DNA of 64,000 nt, taken from Rotaria sordida. Taxonomy: Eukaryota; Rotifera; Eurotatoria; Philodinida; Philodinidae. Of this stretch, positions 25,146-37,806 are shown piece by piece. How positions within the stretch are numbered: the stretch's first letter is position 1; each line of letters begins with the position of its first letter. The notes beneath the pieces are model-generated. The model was not told the DNA's origin and did not search any database. It was given only the letters and a program-made list of their open reading frames with translations. The stretch is from positions 62,001 to 126,000 of the forward strand of contig CAJNOL010000090.1 of NCBI GenBank assembly GCA_905250125.1, given 5' to 3'. The position numbers and the translations under genes were made by a program.

Positions 25146-27099
25146 ATGAGTACCCTTGTCCTTCCTCCCTCTTCTCATCATCAACAACAACAGCAACAAC
25201 AACAAGAAACAACTATACATCATCATCACCGTCAAAAACAACAATCAAATACAACATCAACAAATAAAACACGTTCAAGTAAGTTCAACTTGTACATTAA
25301 TGTTATCTTATCATAGGTAAAGGAGTACAACAATAAAAGATAAAAGATATAGGTTATTACGTTCGCTCATCCTCTTTGTTAAAGAGCTTGTCATTGATAT
25401 AATCGACGATGATACATACCAGGGATAGATCATTTATGTGCGACAGGTCTTTCTTTTTTTTTTATCTTCGTATAATACGACATAGAGTATAAATGAGCGA
25501 TGTGGATGGGATAAAAGGAACATTCTCTGATCTGTCATTTAGCTAGTTAAACTGTGTCTGTTTCTGTATATCAAACAAAATTGGATTGATAGCAACACTT
25601 GCCGACTTCTGTCTTAGATATATTTGTTTATATATATCTATGTATCTATATCTATGTATCTTTTTTTTAGCGGTTGTTGATCCACTTCATGCTCGATATT
25701 TAATTGCTCATAAACTTGCATCAGGCGGTTTTGGAGATGTTTATGCTGGTGTACGAAAAAAAGATGGAATGCAAGTTGCAATTAAAATTGTTGCAAAAAA
25801 ACGAATGCGTGAAATAAATACCGTAAGATAGAAATCAATAAAGAAATAAAGAAATAAAATTTTTTTGATTTTTAGCCTGATGGAAAATTACCACTTGAAG
25901 TTGTTTTATTACGTCGTGTAGCTAAAGTCAAAAATGTTATACATTTAGTTGAATATTTTATTCATAATGATCAAGTTGTTATTGTACTTGAACGACCTGA
26001 ACGTTGTTGTGATTTATATGATTTTATATCTGAACGTCCAGGTGGTCTTGATGAACGTTTAGCACGAGATTTTTTTAAACAAATACTACAAATTCTTAAA
26101 GATATTCATTCATGTGGAGTAAGTTAAATAAATTAATTTTGAAAAAAAAAAAAACAAAAACGTAATTTTTTGTTTTTTAAATTTCAGGTTCTTCATCGAG
26201 ATATAAAAGATGAAAATTTTCTTGTTGACATACGTACTGGACAATTATATTTAATTGATTTTGGTTCTGGTGCTTTATTACATGATGGAATTTATACAGA
26301 ATTTGAAGGTACATCATGTTATGCAGCTCCTGAATGGGTTACATGTCGACGATATTTTGGTTTACCACAAACAGTTTGGTCATTAGGAATACTTTTATAT
26401 GATTTAGTTTGTGGTGATATACCATTTTCTGATGAATTAGCTATTATTAAATGTCAATTACAATTCCCAAATCATCTTTCACCAGGTAATTAATTTTTAT
26501 TTCAAAAAAAATCTGGGATATATATTAGACAACAAAAATTGAAGGATAGTTAATAATATTAAATTGTCGAACAAAAATGATCTATTGTTTTTGTTTTGCA
26601 ATAAAGATAAGAAAACACAGAGCTACCTGACATTTTTTTTTAAAAATCAACATGTTCTTCTGGTTAATAAGTACATGTTGTGTTATAAATAGACATAGGT
26701 TTTTTGTCCTATATGCGATCTTGTTAATGTATCATATATTAACAAAAAAAAAGAAGGAGAAAAAATTGTCACGCTCGATAACAACTATGAAAGTACATAT
26801 TGTCCTGAGTTTTGTTTTTTTGTTTTTTTGTAAATGAAACACTTTATAATTGTATATATGAACTCATTTTAGAATGTGTACAATTAATTGAACAATGTTT
26901 GTCAATAAGATCATCGGAACGACCTACATTAGAACAATGTTTACAATCTACATGGTTAAAATTACCTTCATCAAGAGACTTATGTTTATCATTAGTACCA
27001 CGACGGCGTGGTGGACATAATCATAATCAATTAAAAGACTTAAGTTCATTATCGAAATCGACGACAGGTAGTCTTTCTTCTCGGGGTAATTCATTGTAG
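25146..27099 (+). CDS. PIM1: PIM-family serine/threonine protein kinase
   Basis: Five exons, 25146-25278, 25671-25822, 25876-26118, 26188-26485 and 26873-27099, encode 350 residues. The N-terminus has a Gln run and a His stretch. The kinase domain starts near residue 53. Glycine loop [12 protein letters not shown] is at 60-71, catalytic-fold Lys in VAIK at 83, HRDIKDEN at 179-186 with Asp181, DFGSGALL from 200, and the APEW motif after the activation loop. PIM-type features are the hinge ERPE, DFI.ER, and [21 protein letters not shown] kinases are constitutively active, calmodulin-kinase-group survival kinases. All catalytic residues are present, so it should be active. A Ser-rich C-tail ([18 protein letters not shown]) follows the kinase fold. 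Symbol is group-level since PIM1/2/3 cannot be told apart. Confidence 0.92.
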
Positions 27100-30000
27100 T
27101 TTTAATATTTTTTCCTTTTTCTTCTTATCCTTGTATTTTTCCGTCCGTCGTCTTCGTTCAATGATTTCTCGTTTTTTTTCTTGTTGTTGTTTCTATGCAA
27201 ATGACGTGCATGTATATGCACAATTCTATCATGTACATCTTTTACTTCAAATTCAAAACTTCATTTATTCTAAAAAAAAAGAAAAAAAAATTAAACTAAC
27301 ATTACTTGTACAGATAAATGCGCAATCGGTCGGTTGTCTCTCTTTTGCTTCCTATCTATTTTTTAATATGTATCCTTTATTTTTTTTTTTTTGTCTTGGC
27401 CCTCTTTCTACTGAATACAATGTAACAGTTGCGTTATTGTTTAAGGGAGATGAGTGGTATATATACAAGTACATTTTTTTTCTTGTTTCACTTAGAAGTG
27501 GTATGTATAAAAAAAAAGAAAGTACACATTGTACTATCGACTTAATTGTTTGTTTTTTTTTTCTCTTGTACAAAAATTTCTTGCGTGTGTGTGCGTGTGT
27601 AAGTCTGTGGTTTGTTGCACAGTGAGATCATTTTTGATTTGATACACATTGCGTTTGAAACAAAAAAGAAAAACCAATGTGTATGTAGGATGATGATGAT
27701 GATGTTGATGATAATAAAATTTGTCTGCTCTTTTTTCTTTGTTCGTTCATTCAACTGTTTGATTATTTTTTTGCATATGTATATGGAAATTATTTTACAA
27801 AAAAAGAAAAACAAGAATCAAAAAGACAGATTTATTTGAAAAAAGAAAAAAAAAGAAAAGGTTTCTTTTTTTGAAGATTGTGTAATAGACAATTGCGTCT
27901 ATATGAACAGTTGCCAATATGCTTTAGAAGAAAGGATTGATTGCCTTTGGGAAAATATACAATCGTTCCTTTTTTTTTTTTAAAGATTTTGCATGATGAC
28001 AATAATTGAAAACGAACTAGTTGAAGAAGACAGAAGTGAATGAGTGCACACTTATGAATTGCAAGGAAGAAAAAACTACTGTCGAGGTGAAGTATGTCCG
28101 TCGGTAAAACAATACATCAGACAGTGTCTTGGTGCATAATTGACGACATGCACCAGAATGTGTCGAACAATTTTGTTTTCAGAACTAAGAAAATATTAAT
28201 CCTATTCTTTATTTGTTTCAAGATCTCGTTTATAAGCAAATAGGTGTATAACATCTGTATAGATGTTTCTGGTTTAGTATATATTGTTTATGTTTTTAGT
28301 TTTACATAAGAATAAAGGAACCATGCAAAAATGTCCTTTAAATGTCAAGAAACGGAAATTTAGTGTTTTTTTATTACGTCTAAGATGTCACAATCATTTT
28401 ATTAGGTTAATCAGTATCATGAAAATTAGTCTTTTTTTGTTCATTATTATCTTGTTCTTTGTAATCTTATATATTCTATAAACGACCAAATAAGATATGC
28501 ATGTCTATCATCATATTCTCTTCTCATTGATCGACAGCTACTTCCTTCTATAGTAATGTAAGAATTAGATGGGCGGTACTGCATATATATATATATATAT
28601 GTATGTAATAGCCATTCGAAGTTAACCGAAGATATGGCAAAATGTCAACACATGTCTATCTCTTTTCTTCTTCTGTCAACACATATCTATGACAGTGGCA
28701 CATGATCTAACCACTATAATGCTTTTAGTCGAAGCTTTTTTGGCCCCTAATTTCGAGATTTCTTTTTTTTTTGATATTACTGATAAGTTTTATTATTGTC
28801 GATAGATATTTCTTCTTTTTTCTTTTTGATAAGACAATGATTTGCAATAGAAAATGATGGATTGTATTAACTCTTTGGTTCGACATTTTCGTTATATTCA
28901 GTCACATTCATTTGTCGTTTATTGTTGTCAATGAATGAATATCTGGTTTTGATCGATAAATTTGTATAGGTAACAAAAAGAGAGCAAAAAAAAAAGAAGA
29001 AGGTGGCTTTTAATGCATATGATTTGTTTTTCTAACATATACTCATTGGTCTTTAGTATTATCGTTATAAGCGGTTTTATACACGTGTATGTGGTTGTCA
29101 CAGTAGAAAAAAAAAGGACGTAATACATTGTTATTTTTTATTGGATGAGATAACGGATAATACAAATAATCCTCTTTTGTTGAAACTCAAAAGTACAAAA
29201 CAAAAGAATTATGAGAATTTGATATGACTATAGAGCGTATCTTATTAATGTCAAGTATTTTTTTTATCGCAGAAAGAAAAAATAACTCTGAATAACAAGA
29301 CATAAAAATGTAGACCCTTGTTTTGAACTAACTAAACTCGTAGTATAGATTACCTTGAGATTTTGTAATAAGTTTTAATATTTGAAAACAATTCTTGTTA
29401 AACAAAATAAATGATTTTATAATGGATCTCATATGTTTATCATAGAACACATTCAACACTTGAAGAGAGTATATTATTGAATGATTAATGATTCTGTTGT
29501 GAAACTTTTTTGTTTTGTTTTTTGATAATGTTTGTCTATTTATTTCTAAATAAATTGATAAGTAAATGCAGCTGTATTTTGTTTCTCTCATAATGAAAGT
29601 ATATATCACGTCGCATCGATATTTCATTACTTGTCAAACATCATTAGGTATGCATATCTTTTCAATAGTTATTTCTCTGATGAAATTATATTCTCATTAA
29701 CTCAAGGAAATAAATCTTGCACCCATAACAATTTACCGATCATTGGCCTTCATAATCGCATACAAAAAATTAGCTGTTTATGTCATTGAAGTCGTTTGTC
29801 TTTTTTCATCTCTTGGGAACTTAATCAATAGAATAGAATTCTTGCTATCTGTCTAATACTCAGAAGGCCAATAATTATGAAAACATTTCTGCATATATTT
29901 GTTTAGTTTATTCGATAATTAACTCCGTGTATTTAGTATGTTGATGTTTATTTAATTTATTTTATTATTTAATATTATTATTTAAGCTTTAATAGATCCT

Positions 30001-30558
30001 AGATTAATTTTCTTTTTACGATATGATAACATTACAATGAAGATCGTATTAAATATCATATATTATTATTTAACAATAAAATGTTTCAATATTGATAAAA
30101 AAAAATATATTTTTCATTATTATTTGTTTAATGTGAAAGTACTCAGAAACGTAATGTAAATCATATTTACTGTAACACACAAAATGATTTATTTTCATTT
30201 AAAACAATAGAAGGCATGACACTTGATTTATCATAAATTGTTCTTTAAGCTTATGATTTGTATTTGTAAGTAATAATGAAATACAAAAAAGGTATTCTTT
30301 CGAATTGATAAATTTTATTGAGGCAGATTGATCAATGATTAGGGTAAAAAAATAAAAGAATTTTTGTTATTAAATATTTTCTACCAATACATTCTATTTA
30401 TATTGTTAATTAATTTGTTTTGTTACTAAGAAAGCATGAGTAACAATCGGTAACACTGTAATCTATTTCTATTTTCCTACTCTTTATCGTGTGAAGATCA
30501 ACCGGAATGACTATACAGGTTGATTACGTTATTTTTAATAGTTTTGTATAGTTTGCTA
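27100..30558. other. Intergenic, AT-rich, no gene seen
   Basis: This is PIM-like 3' flank and AT-rich DNA. A (TA)n run lies at about 28583-28600. Two copies of tgtcaacacat.tctat sit about 33 nt apart at 28645-28694, a small tandem duplication. Predicted frames are short, low complexity or antisense to runs. Confidence 0.6.
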
Positions 30559-30658
30559 NNNNNNNNNNNNNNNNNNNNNNNNNNNNNNNNNNNNNNNNNN
30601 NNNNNNNNNNNNNNNNNNNNNNNNNNNNNNNNNNNNNNNNNNNNNNNNNNNNNNNNNN
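30559..30658. other. Assembly gap, 100 N
   Basis: Exactly 100 N bases, the usual placeholder for a gap of unknown size. Linkage and distance across it are not established by sequence. Confidence 0.99.
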
Positions 30659-33600
30659 AAAAAAAAAAACATTGTTTTTTGTTACGTTTTTCTTGGTAAT
30701 TTCTAATAGGGGTCAAAAAAACCACCGTTATCTTGTCCTTATTAAAAGGACAGCTGCAAGAAAAAGTCAATTTAGAACAGGCTTGCAATAACTTGCAAAA
30801 CAAAAGTGGCTAGATAATTCTGACAGAATGACACGTATCATGCTGCGATTATATCATTAATAAAAACTAAAGAGATCAATAGATTGCCCTTGAATTTTTC
30901 TCATTAATATATTAAAAACTATGAGCTGTACTTTAACGAAAAGTTGATCATTTTAGTTCATCTAGTTTTTGAAATATACACAAAATAAATTAAAAATATC
31001 TATTAGTTGGCCAATTTTGATATTCACTGTATAAAACAAAGTAAAATACGAATAATATTTTGACAATCATGACATGATATGTTTGTATCAAGAACACATA
31101 AGAATAACAACTGTCTATTTTTAATCAATATGACAAGGTTCTTCTTGCTTATTGATACAGCAAAATCAAACAATAATATATGTTTTTTTCTACATGCGTT
31201 TAAATTCGCTGAAAATATTTACATGAAAAACATGTAGTAAAAAATTCAATATTCTTGACGAATTTAACATCAATGATAACACAGATAATTTATTAAATTT
31301 AGTCTGAGAACATAATGAACAAATACTCCTTGCAGATTTTCATAAAAAAACGAACGACAAACAAATTAACGAAAAAAAAGAATTCGAGGAAAAATATCAT
31401 TCATTACATTTAATGATAAATGATAAGAACAGGAGACAACCCAATTCAACTAATTACTTGAATTGACAAAGTTTTTTTTGCAATGTATAAATTGAATTAA
31501 ATTGAAAAGAATAAATTTATAAACGAAAATCTTATTGTGATTTATTGTGTAATTTTTTGTTAGATTTCTTTGATAAAAGTATTTGAATCATACTCACAAT
31601 TTTATATTTGACTTTTATATACCGCTAATCTGTTTAAACACTTATGTGATGTGCATACATAGCTTATCTATCTATGTTATTAATATATCGGTGTTATAAT
31701 GCTATTGATTTGGATCACGAGTGTATTATTCATTTCTTTACTTGCCGATTTACATAATATCATGTGCCGAATTTTTCTCTCGAGCACATATGTATTATTT
31801 AATTTAAATACGGTCAACTTAACTCATTATCCTCCATCGACAACTGGAATTGCCATTTCTCTAGAAATATTCCAATTGAAATGTCATTTTTCTTTTCAGT
31901 TGTTGTCTTAAACAGATATTTGACTTCCTGAAAAGCAAGTTTTGACAGCTCTATTGGTTAGTTCAAGAGTAGACATAGAATAGTTGTAGTTGTTGCTGCT
32001 AGTGACTATTCTTGTAGTGTGCTGTCTAGATAAAAAAGACTTATAATATCATCTTAATGGTTGATATTTCTTATATTTCAACTCAGAATATCGATTCATT
32101 AATTCGATTACATTCCCTTTTTCTCTGGTAGTCGTCTGCTATAATTGCGATCGCATGACTTTTATAGTTGTACAGTTCAATATAAGGATAATTATAGATG
32201 ACATAAGAAGAGGGATAGATGTTATGCAAACAATTCTCTTTTAAATTATTCTTTTATTATTCATCCTATTCTCTAATTCTTTTGGTGAAAAAATGTATAC
32301 TGATGTGCTGTCCTATCGATGCAGTGAAAGATGATACTTCCTCACTTAGCCAATAGATCTTGTTCATACTTCTCAATAGATATTGATCGGAATAAACAGA
32401 TTATTTGAAAAAAAAAACAACAGAAAAACCTATTTGATTCCACAAAAAATTGAAAGAAAACCTGACTAGTTGAGTAACTAGGTTAGTTGCATCAGTAGAC
32501 AATTTAGTAGCACAGTAAATAAGGGAAGGAGAAGTTACCGATACTGGCCAATTGTTCTGTGACAAGTCATGAAAACTTTGTGAACTTGATTTTTTGTGTC
32601 AGAGAAAACCTATTTCGAGAAAATGACGATTTATAATGAAGTTTGACCAAAGGTGTTTGGGGGGGGGGGGGGGTAAGGAATCCGAATCTTTTGTTAACCT
32701 TCCGAAAAGGTCAAACTTTAAAATATTTTAAAATCACTTATAGAATCCGATTTTCTCGACTTCGAAAAGTTTCCTTCAAATTTTATACAAAATCGTTATT
32801 TTCGCAAAATAGAGCGCTCCTGATCAAAAAATCAAGTTGATAAAATTCTCTTACCAGTTGCTTAGTATTCATAACGGTAACTGACTTCCTTTAGTAGTGA
32901 ACGGATGAACTGTCACTGTGGCATCCCGAATTCAATATACTTGTTATTCAATATGCAAAGAGAAATATGCTTTAGATTTTAGAGTTCATTTATACATTAT
33001 GCTTCAACTTAGGACTTTTATCTTATTAGAACGATGTTGTAAATTAACTCTTTTTGTTGTTTTTCTTTATGAAATAGCAGATTTTTAATTATGATAAACT
33101 ACTTATGCAATTTTCCTTAGAAAATAACTAAATGTGGCGTATTTAATCGATTTTTTGTGATTATTGTCGGAAAATCAATCTTTATCGAATTTTTCGACCG
33201 TTTCTTTTTTCACAAGGATAGAAAAATCAACAGATTGCTATTATTTATCAATACAAGCATCATTTAGATGTGGATGGTTAAGAATTTCGGTATAGGACAA
33301 GAAGAGATCTAAACTACACCCATACCTAACTCAATATCGCACCTTAATTATTTTAAATCTTATCATATTCGAAGTTGAAGAATAATGAATCAATAATTAC
33401 ATACTTTCATTGATGATTTAATTACTTCGAGAAAAATAGATGGTATGTACATAGAGAATTGTTTCAGAAGTACATGTGTTGTAAAAAAATAAAAGTAAAT
33501 CTTATTACGTATTGGTTTTTTTCTTTATTAGTATTGCTGAATTAAATAACTAAAATTTTTCATGTCGCTATCCTCCAATAACAAGTAGAATTGCCAAATT

Positions 33601-34560
33601 ACGCTGCATACAGGGAAGTGCATACGGTCGATCTAGTAGACTATTGATCATTCGAAGCGGCCAATACTCTATTTCAATAGTTATTTCATTAGCGGCTCTT
33701 CTGGAACCGTTATCCGGGGTGAAGATCTATTCAATTTATGAACTAAGTTGAATTGAAGAATTTTTTGAGAATTCATGAATAGAAGTATTAGCTGATCGGC
33801 TAAGCCACCACCGTTGCCTAAAATAGTTGCTGAAAATTTTGGTCACCGCCGGTATGACACAAAAATAGATATTTGATTTTTAAGATTTTTCGACGTATCA
33901 AATCAATTTTTGAAGATGTTACAGTTTGGTTTCCTATCAGTAACTTCTCTTTTCTTGTTTTATCTCTTTTTCATTTCAAAATTTCTTGAAATAAAGAAAA
34001 TTTTTAAAAAAATCCATCGAAAAATTTCAGCCTTTACCACTGGAGTTTCAAATATTTCTAGTTGCCACTGCCGATCAATACATCGGCTTACATTCCTATT
34101 CATGAATTTAATTGAGTTGAGTTGTCCATTTGTGCTTGTAAATATATTAGGTAAACAAAAACAAGATCACAACTTCATGCTTGTTTATTTGTTTAACATA
34201 AGAGAAAATACAACAAGACTTATTAATTGAAATGCATCTAATACATAGGTAAAAATCTTAGTTAAACAGTGAATATGTCTTGATAACGAGGAATGTTGTT
34301 AAACGTATTAATGATGAAGAAAAACAAACCAAATTTCTATTCAAAAACGGAAGATATTTGCATGCGTTGTTTAACATCTATCTCCTTCTTATGTTGGTGT
34401 TATGTGTTAAACTGAAAAATAAATAAAGCTAAGTATCAACAAGAATCGGAACACAGAAAAAGCATCATCATCATCATCATCACGATCTGAGAAAACAAAC
34501 AAACAAACAAACAAAAATGAAACCTATCAAACAACGAAAGCACAATGAGACAGTTTTCTT
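30659..34560. other. Intergenic, no gene recognised
   Basis: AT-rich DNA with scattered GC-richer patches near 33600-33850 that may be decayed transposon. A run of 15 G lies at 32659-32673. (CATCAT) and (AAAC) microsatellites are just downstream of the SDF2 stop at about 34463-34516. Confidence 0.55.
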
Positions 34561-37500
34561 TTAAAGTTCATCATCAAAATGATCATTTTTTGTTGATTGT
34601 GAACGTGTATTACAATTATCATCACGTGTTGATGACAATGGTTCAGATGATTGACGTATATAAACACCTGAATCGACTTTCCACAGATTTTGACTATTGG
34701 CATGTGAATAACAACTGATTTCTTTTTGACCATGAATTGGTCGACCATATGTATCACCAGTTAAATGAAGATATCTAAATAAATTTTAAAAAATTCAGAA
34801 TTAAAAATCTATTCATTTTTTAACATTCAGAAAGATAAGAAGATTGATATGAAATCCAAAACAAAAAAAAATGTGAAAACTCAATCATATTAATAAACGC
34901 AAATAAAATTAGAGATCTGATCGATAATGCCTGTTTTAATATATGATGAGTTGAATAATTGATACTATTAAACATTTCCACATAGAAGGCAAACCGTAGC
35001 AACTCGAATAACTCTTAAACTTGAAGAGATATTGCGAAACGATTTTCGTCTACTTGTAGTTAAGTTCGAAGTGAGTCAAACTATAGTAAAAGAGCTTCTT
35101 TTAGTTGGGTATCTAGAAAGTTTGCAAATAGATCTTGAGAAAACTACCATGATTTTCAAAGATCTAATACTGAATTTCAAGTTTTAAAAAATATACTCGA
35201 TAGAGAAAATCGTTCTATTTTGAATTGAGCACATCCGAGATTTTGGCTAGCGTGTCCTGAATTATACAGAAATAGATCTAGAGAGGAACTATTAACCGCG
35301 CTAAAGAGGAAACCTCGTCAGTTGTCCTCTTTCAATTTCACTATTTTTTTTTGCCTATAGATACTATATAGTCTTCTAATAAAAACTCTAAATTGATATC
35401 GGTTTGACTAAGTTATCAAATTTTTAATATATCTATTTTCTAGAGGTTCTAGGTTTTCAAAAAACTCGTCTTTCCGAATTTTGATCTGAAACTTTGTGCA
35501 TATAGAGAACTCAACTAGATTAGCGTTCATAATAAAATTCAAAAGTTTTCAACAGAGGTTTTTTGAGATATATGGTTTTTAAGATATAGATTCTTTTCCA
35601 TGGCAGTGTATACCACATACATTTTTTGAAAACTTCTGAATTTTATCATGGACACTAATCTAGTTGAACTCTCTATATACACAAAGTTTCAGATTAAAAT
35701 TCGAAAATACGAGTTTTTCCTAAAATTTGAAGCCTCTCGAAAATAGACATATTAAAAATTTGATGGCTCAGTCAAACCCAAATCCTTTTAAGACTTTTAT
35801 TAGAACACTATGTAATATTTATCGTCAAAAAAAAACAACAACATTGAAACCGGAAGGAAGCAAATGAAGAGATTCTCTCCTAAATCAATTAATGATGTTT
35901 GTTTGAAACCAATCCACAACTGTTATATCCAGATTTTCGACATTCGAAAGTTTCAAGCAATACTGTGCCAACATTCAATATTTTGAAAATCTAGATGTAA
36001 TACTTATGGATTGTTTTGAAATTGAAAACAATCATCACTATTCGACTCAGCATAGTCAATTAGCACTTGCGAGGCCTAGTTTTTCGCAGTCCAGGAAACC
36101 ACTAGCCGAAATCTCAGAGCTGTATAGCTCAAAAAAGAATAATTTTCTTTTCGAATATATGCTTTATAGCTTGAAATTCAATGCTAGATCTATGAAAATC
36201 TTTGAAATTTTCTAAAGATTCATTTGAAAACCCACAAGATGTCCGATCGAAAAAAAAAAGGTGTTCTACTAGAGTTCGATGTGCCCCAAACTTGACTACA
36301 AGCTGAAGAAAATAGGTTCGCAATATGTCTTTAGTCTCACGAGGAAAACCATCCGACTGATAATCTTCATTTCAGCTCATAGATAAGACTCATTCTGTAG
36401 ATAAAAATCCTTAAAAGGTTCGTATCATTAGATCTTTCTTCTCCAATTATGGTTATTTTACAGAATTTCCAGTCTATTGCAAGATATCGTGTAAAGTATC
36501 GCAACAAAGATCTTCAACCTGAAATTCTGTCCAATAATAGCTCTTGTGACCCTTATGATATCCTGAAGGTTTCAACTCAAATGGATAATTTCTTCTTAAA
36601 ATATCGTGTGCCTAAAAACTGGACTATTTTTTGGAGCTCTTGGGGGAAAGTAACGTTTTTTTGTAAATATATTATCTCAGAATGAAAACATCCATTTGAG
36701 CTGAAACTTTTTGTTGCGATTTTTCTTGTGACGTCCTGCAAAATATTGGAGGTTCAGTAAAATGACCCTAACTTGAGAAGAAAGGCCTAATGGGACGAAC
36801 CTTTTCAGGACTTTTATCTACACTGAGTTCAACCTATGAGTTTAAACGGAGATTATCAGTCGGATGGCTTCTTTCCTCAGTTCATGTGATACTGTTAAAT
36901 ATCTGAAGCAAGTTGCAGTCTTTATTTCAATGTCGATTGGATAGAAAACATAATTATTAAAATCATCTGATTTTAATTAAAATAAAAGAATATATATTTA
37001 CTCAAAACCAAAAGCTTTTTCTACATTATAAAAGTAAACTTCTAAAACATATATTCTATTCATTCACTAGTTTCTTATTATTGACTATCATTTATTCTTG
37101 TATAGATTTTCTTCTTTTTACTATTAATCTTTATCTCTGAGATAAAAAAAGGAACAAATTTTTAAGAAAAAAATTGAATCTCTGTTTTTCTTTGAAAAAA
37201 ATATCTTTTATTCTTACTTTCCAGTAGCAACATGTTGCAAACGAATAGGATCTTTTCTTAACCAATAATCATTTTTAGTTGTACAACCAACTTTCCATCG
37301 ATCACCTTCATCACCAACACCATCGTCACCATAAGCTGATACTTCTTGATTATTTGATAATGGTGATGCATAATTATGACTATGTAAATTTCTTCGAGTA
37401 GTTACATGAAATAACCGTATTATATTATCACATTTTATTGGTGCTCTATATAAAAGAAAGAATAAAACTAGTTAATAAATAAAAGAATTTTTTTTTAATT

Positions 37501-37806
37501 TAATTACCCTCGCTCACAATCATTTTTTATATCTCCACGAATTTGCCAATAACTATTCACATCATCAGCATTCGGTGTACCGGTAACAGACTAAAAGATA
37601 AATTTTTATAAATAAAATTTTCAAAATAAATATTAATTTACTTGTTGTCCACTACCCGAACCATATTTAACATCATGAGAATGAAGTCTATCTCCAGATT
37701 GTTGATTAACTAATTTAAATGTTGAACCACATGTTACAGCATCTTTATTACAAGAAGAAAACTTGAATAAAAAGATAAAAATGGTACATTGAATCCAGAT
37801 ATTCAT
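34561..37806 (-). CDS. SDF2: Stromal cell-derived factor 2-like ER protein (three MIR motifs)
   Basis: Four exons on the minus strand, 37642-37806, 37508-37590, 37218-37445 and 34561-34774, encode 229 residues (human about 211). A signal peptide is at about 1-20 (hydrophobic IFIFLF core). MIR-type blocks include CGSTFKLVNQQSGDRLHSHDV, NSYWQIRGD, CERGAPIKC, RNLHSHNYASPLSNNQEVSAYG, and YLHLTGDTYGRPIHGQKEI. SDF2 and SDF2L1 work with the DnaJ protein ERdj3 in ER quality control. The protein ends FDDEL, a likely KDEL-type retrieval signal with a divergent first position. The last intron is 2443 nt and holds two long inverted-repeat elements. The upstream neighbour in the opposite orientation, SSR4, is also an ER gene. 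Confidence 0.94.
35040..36330. repeat. Long foldback inverted repeat in SDF2 intron
   Basis: The inner arms, about 35340-35580 and 35615-35860, match as reverse complements (gaaactttgtgcatatagag against ctctatatacacaaagtttc). Outer segments also pair: gattttggctag at about 35239-35250 with ctagccgaaatc at 36102-36113. Total span is about 1.3 kb. No coding potential was seen. Confidence 0.7.
36334..36892. repeat. Foldback element, family A, copy 1
   Basis: The left end gaggaaaaccatccgactga and right end tcagtcggatggcttctttcctc are inverted copies, and pairing continues inward for well over 100 nt. The right arm (about 36540-36885) is clearly related to 50585-51046 in the LRP-like gene intron: both share gaagaaaggcctaat, ctacact and cagtcggatgg in the same order. 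Confidence 0.75.

Noticed and set aside
27131-27625. 164-residue plus-strand frame
   Set aside because: Phe/Lys/Cys-rich low-complexity product of the PIM-like 3' flank; no family and no supporting splice sites.
28645-28694. Tandem copy of a roughly 33-nt unit
   Set aside because: Only two imperfect copies; too little to call a satellite or regulatory array.
30498-30803. Frame spanning the N gap
   Set aside because: One third of it is unknown residues; cannot be a supported gene.
33910-34230. 106-residue plus-strand frame
   Set aside because: Phe/Leu/Ile-rich with no recognised domain, in AT-rich DNA lacking neighbouring exon-like blocks.
34527-34757. 76-residue minus-strand frame
   Set aside because: Shadow frame of the last SDF2 exon.
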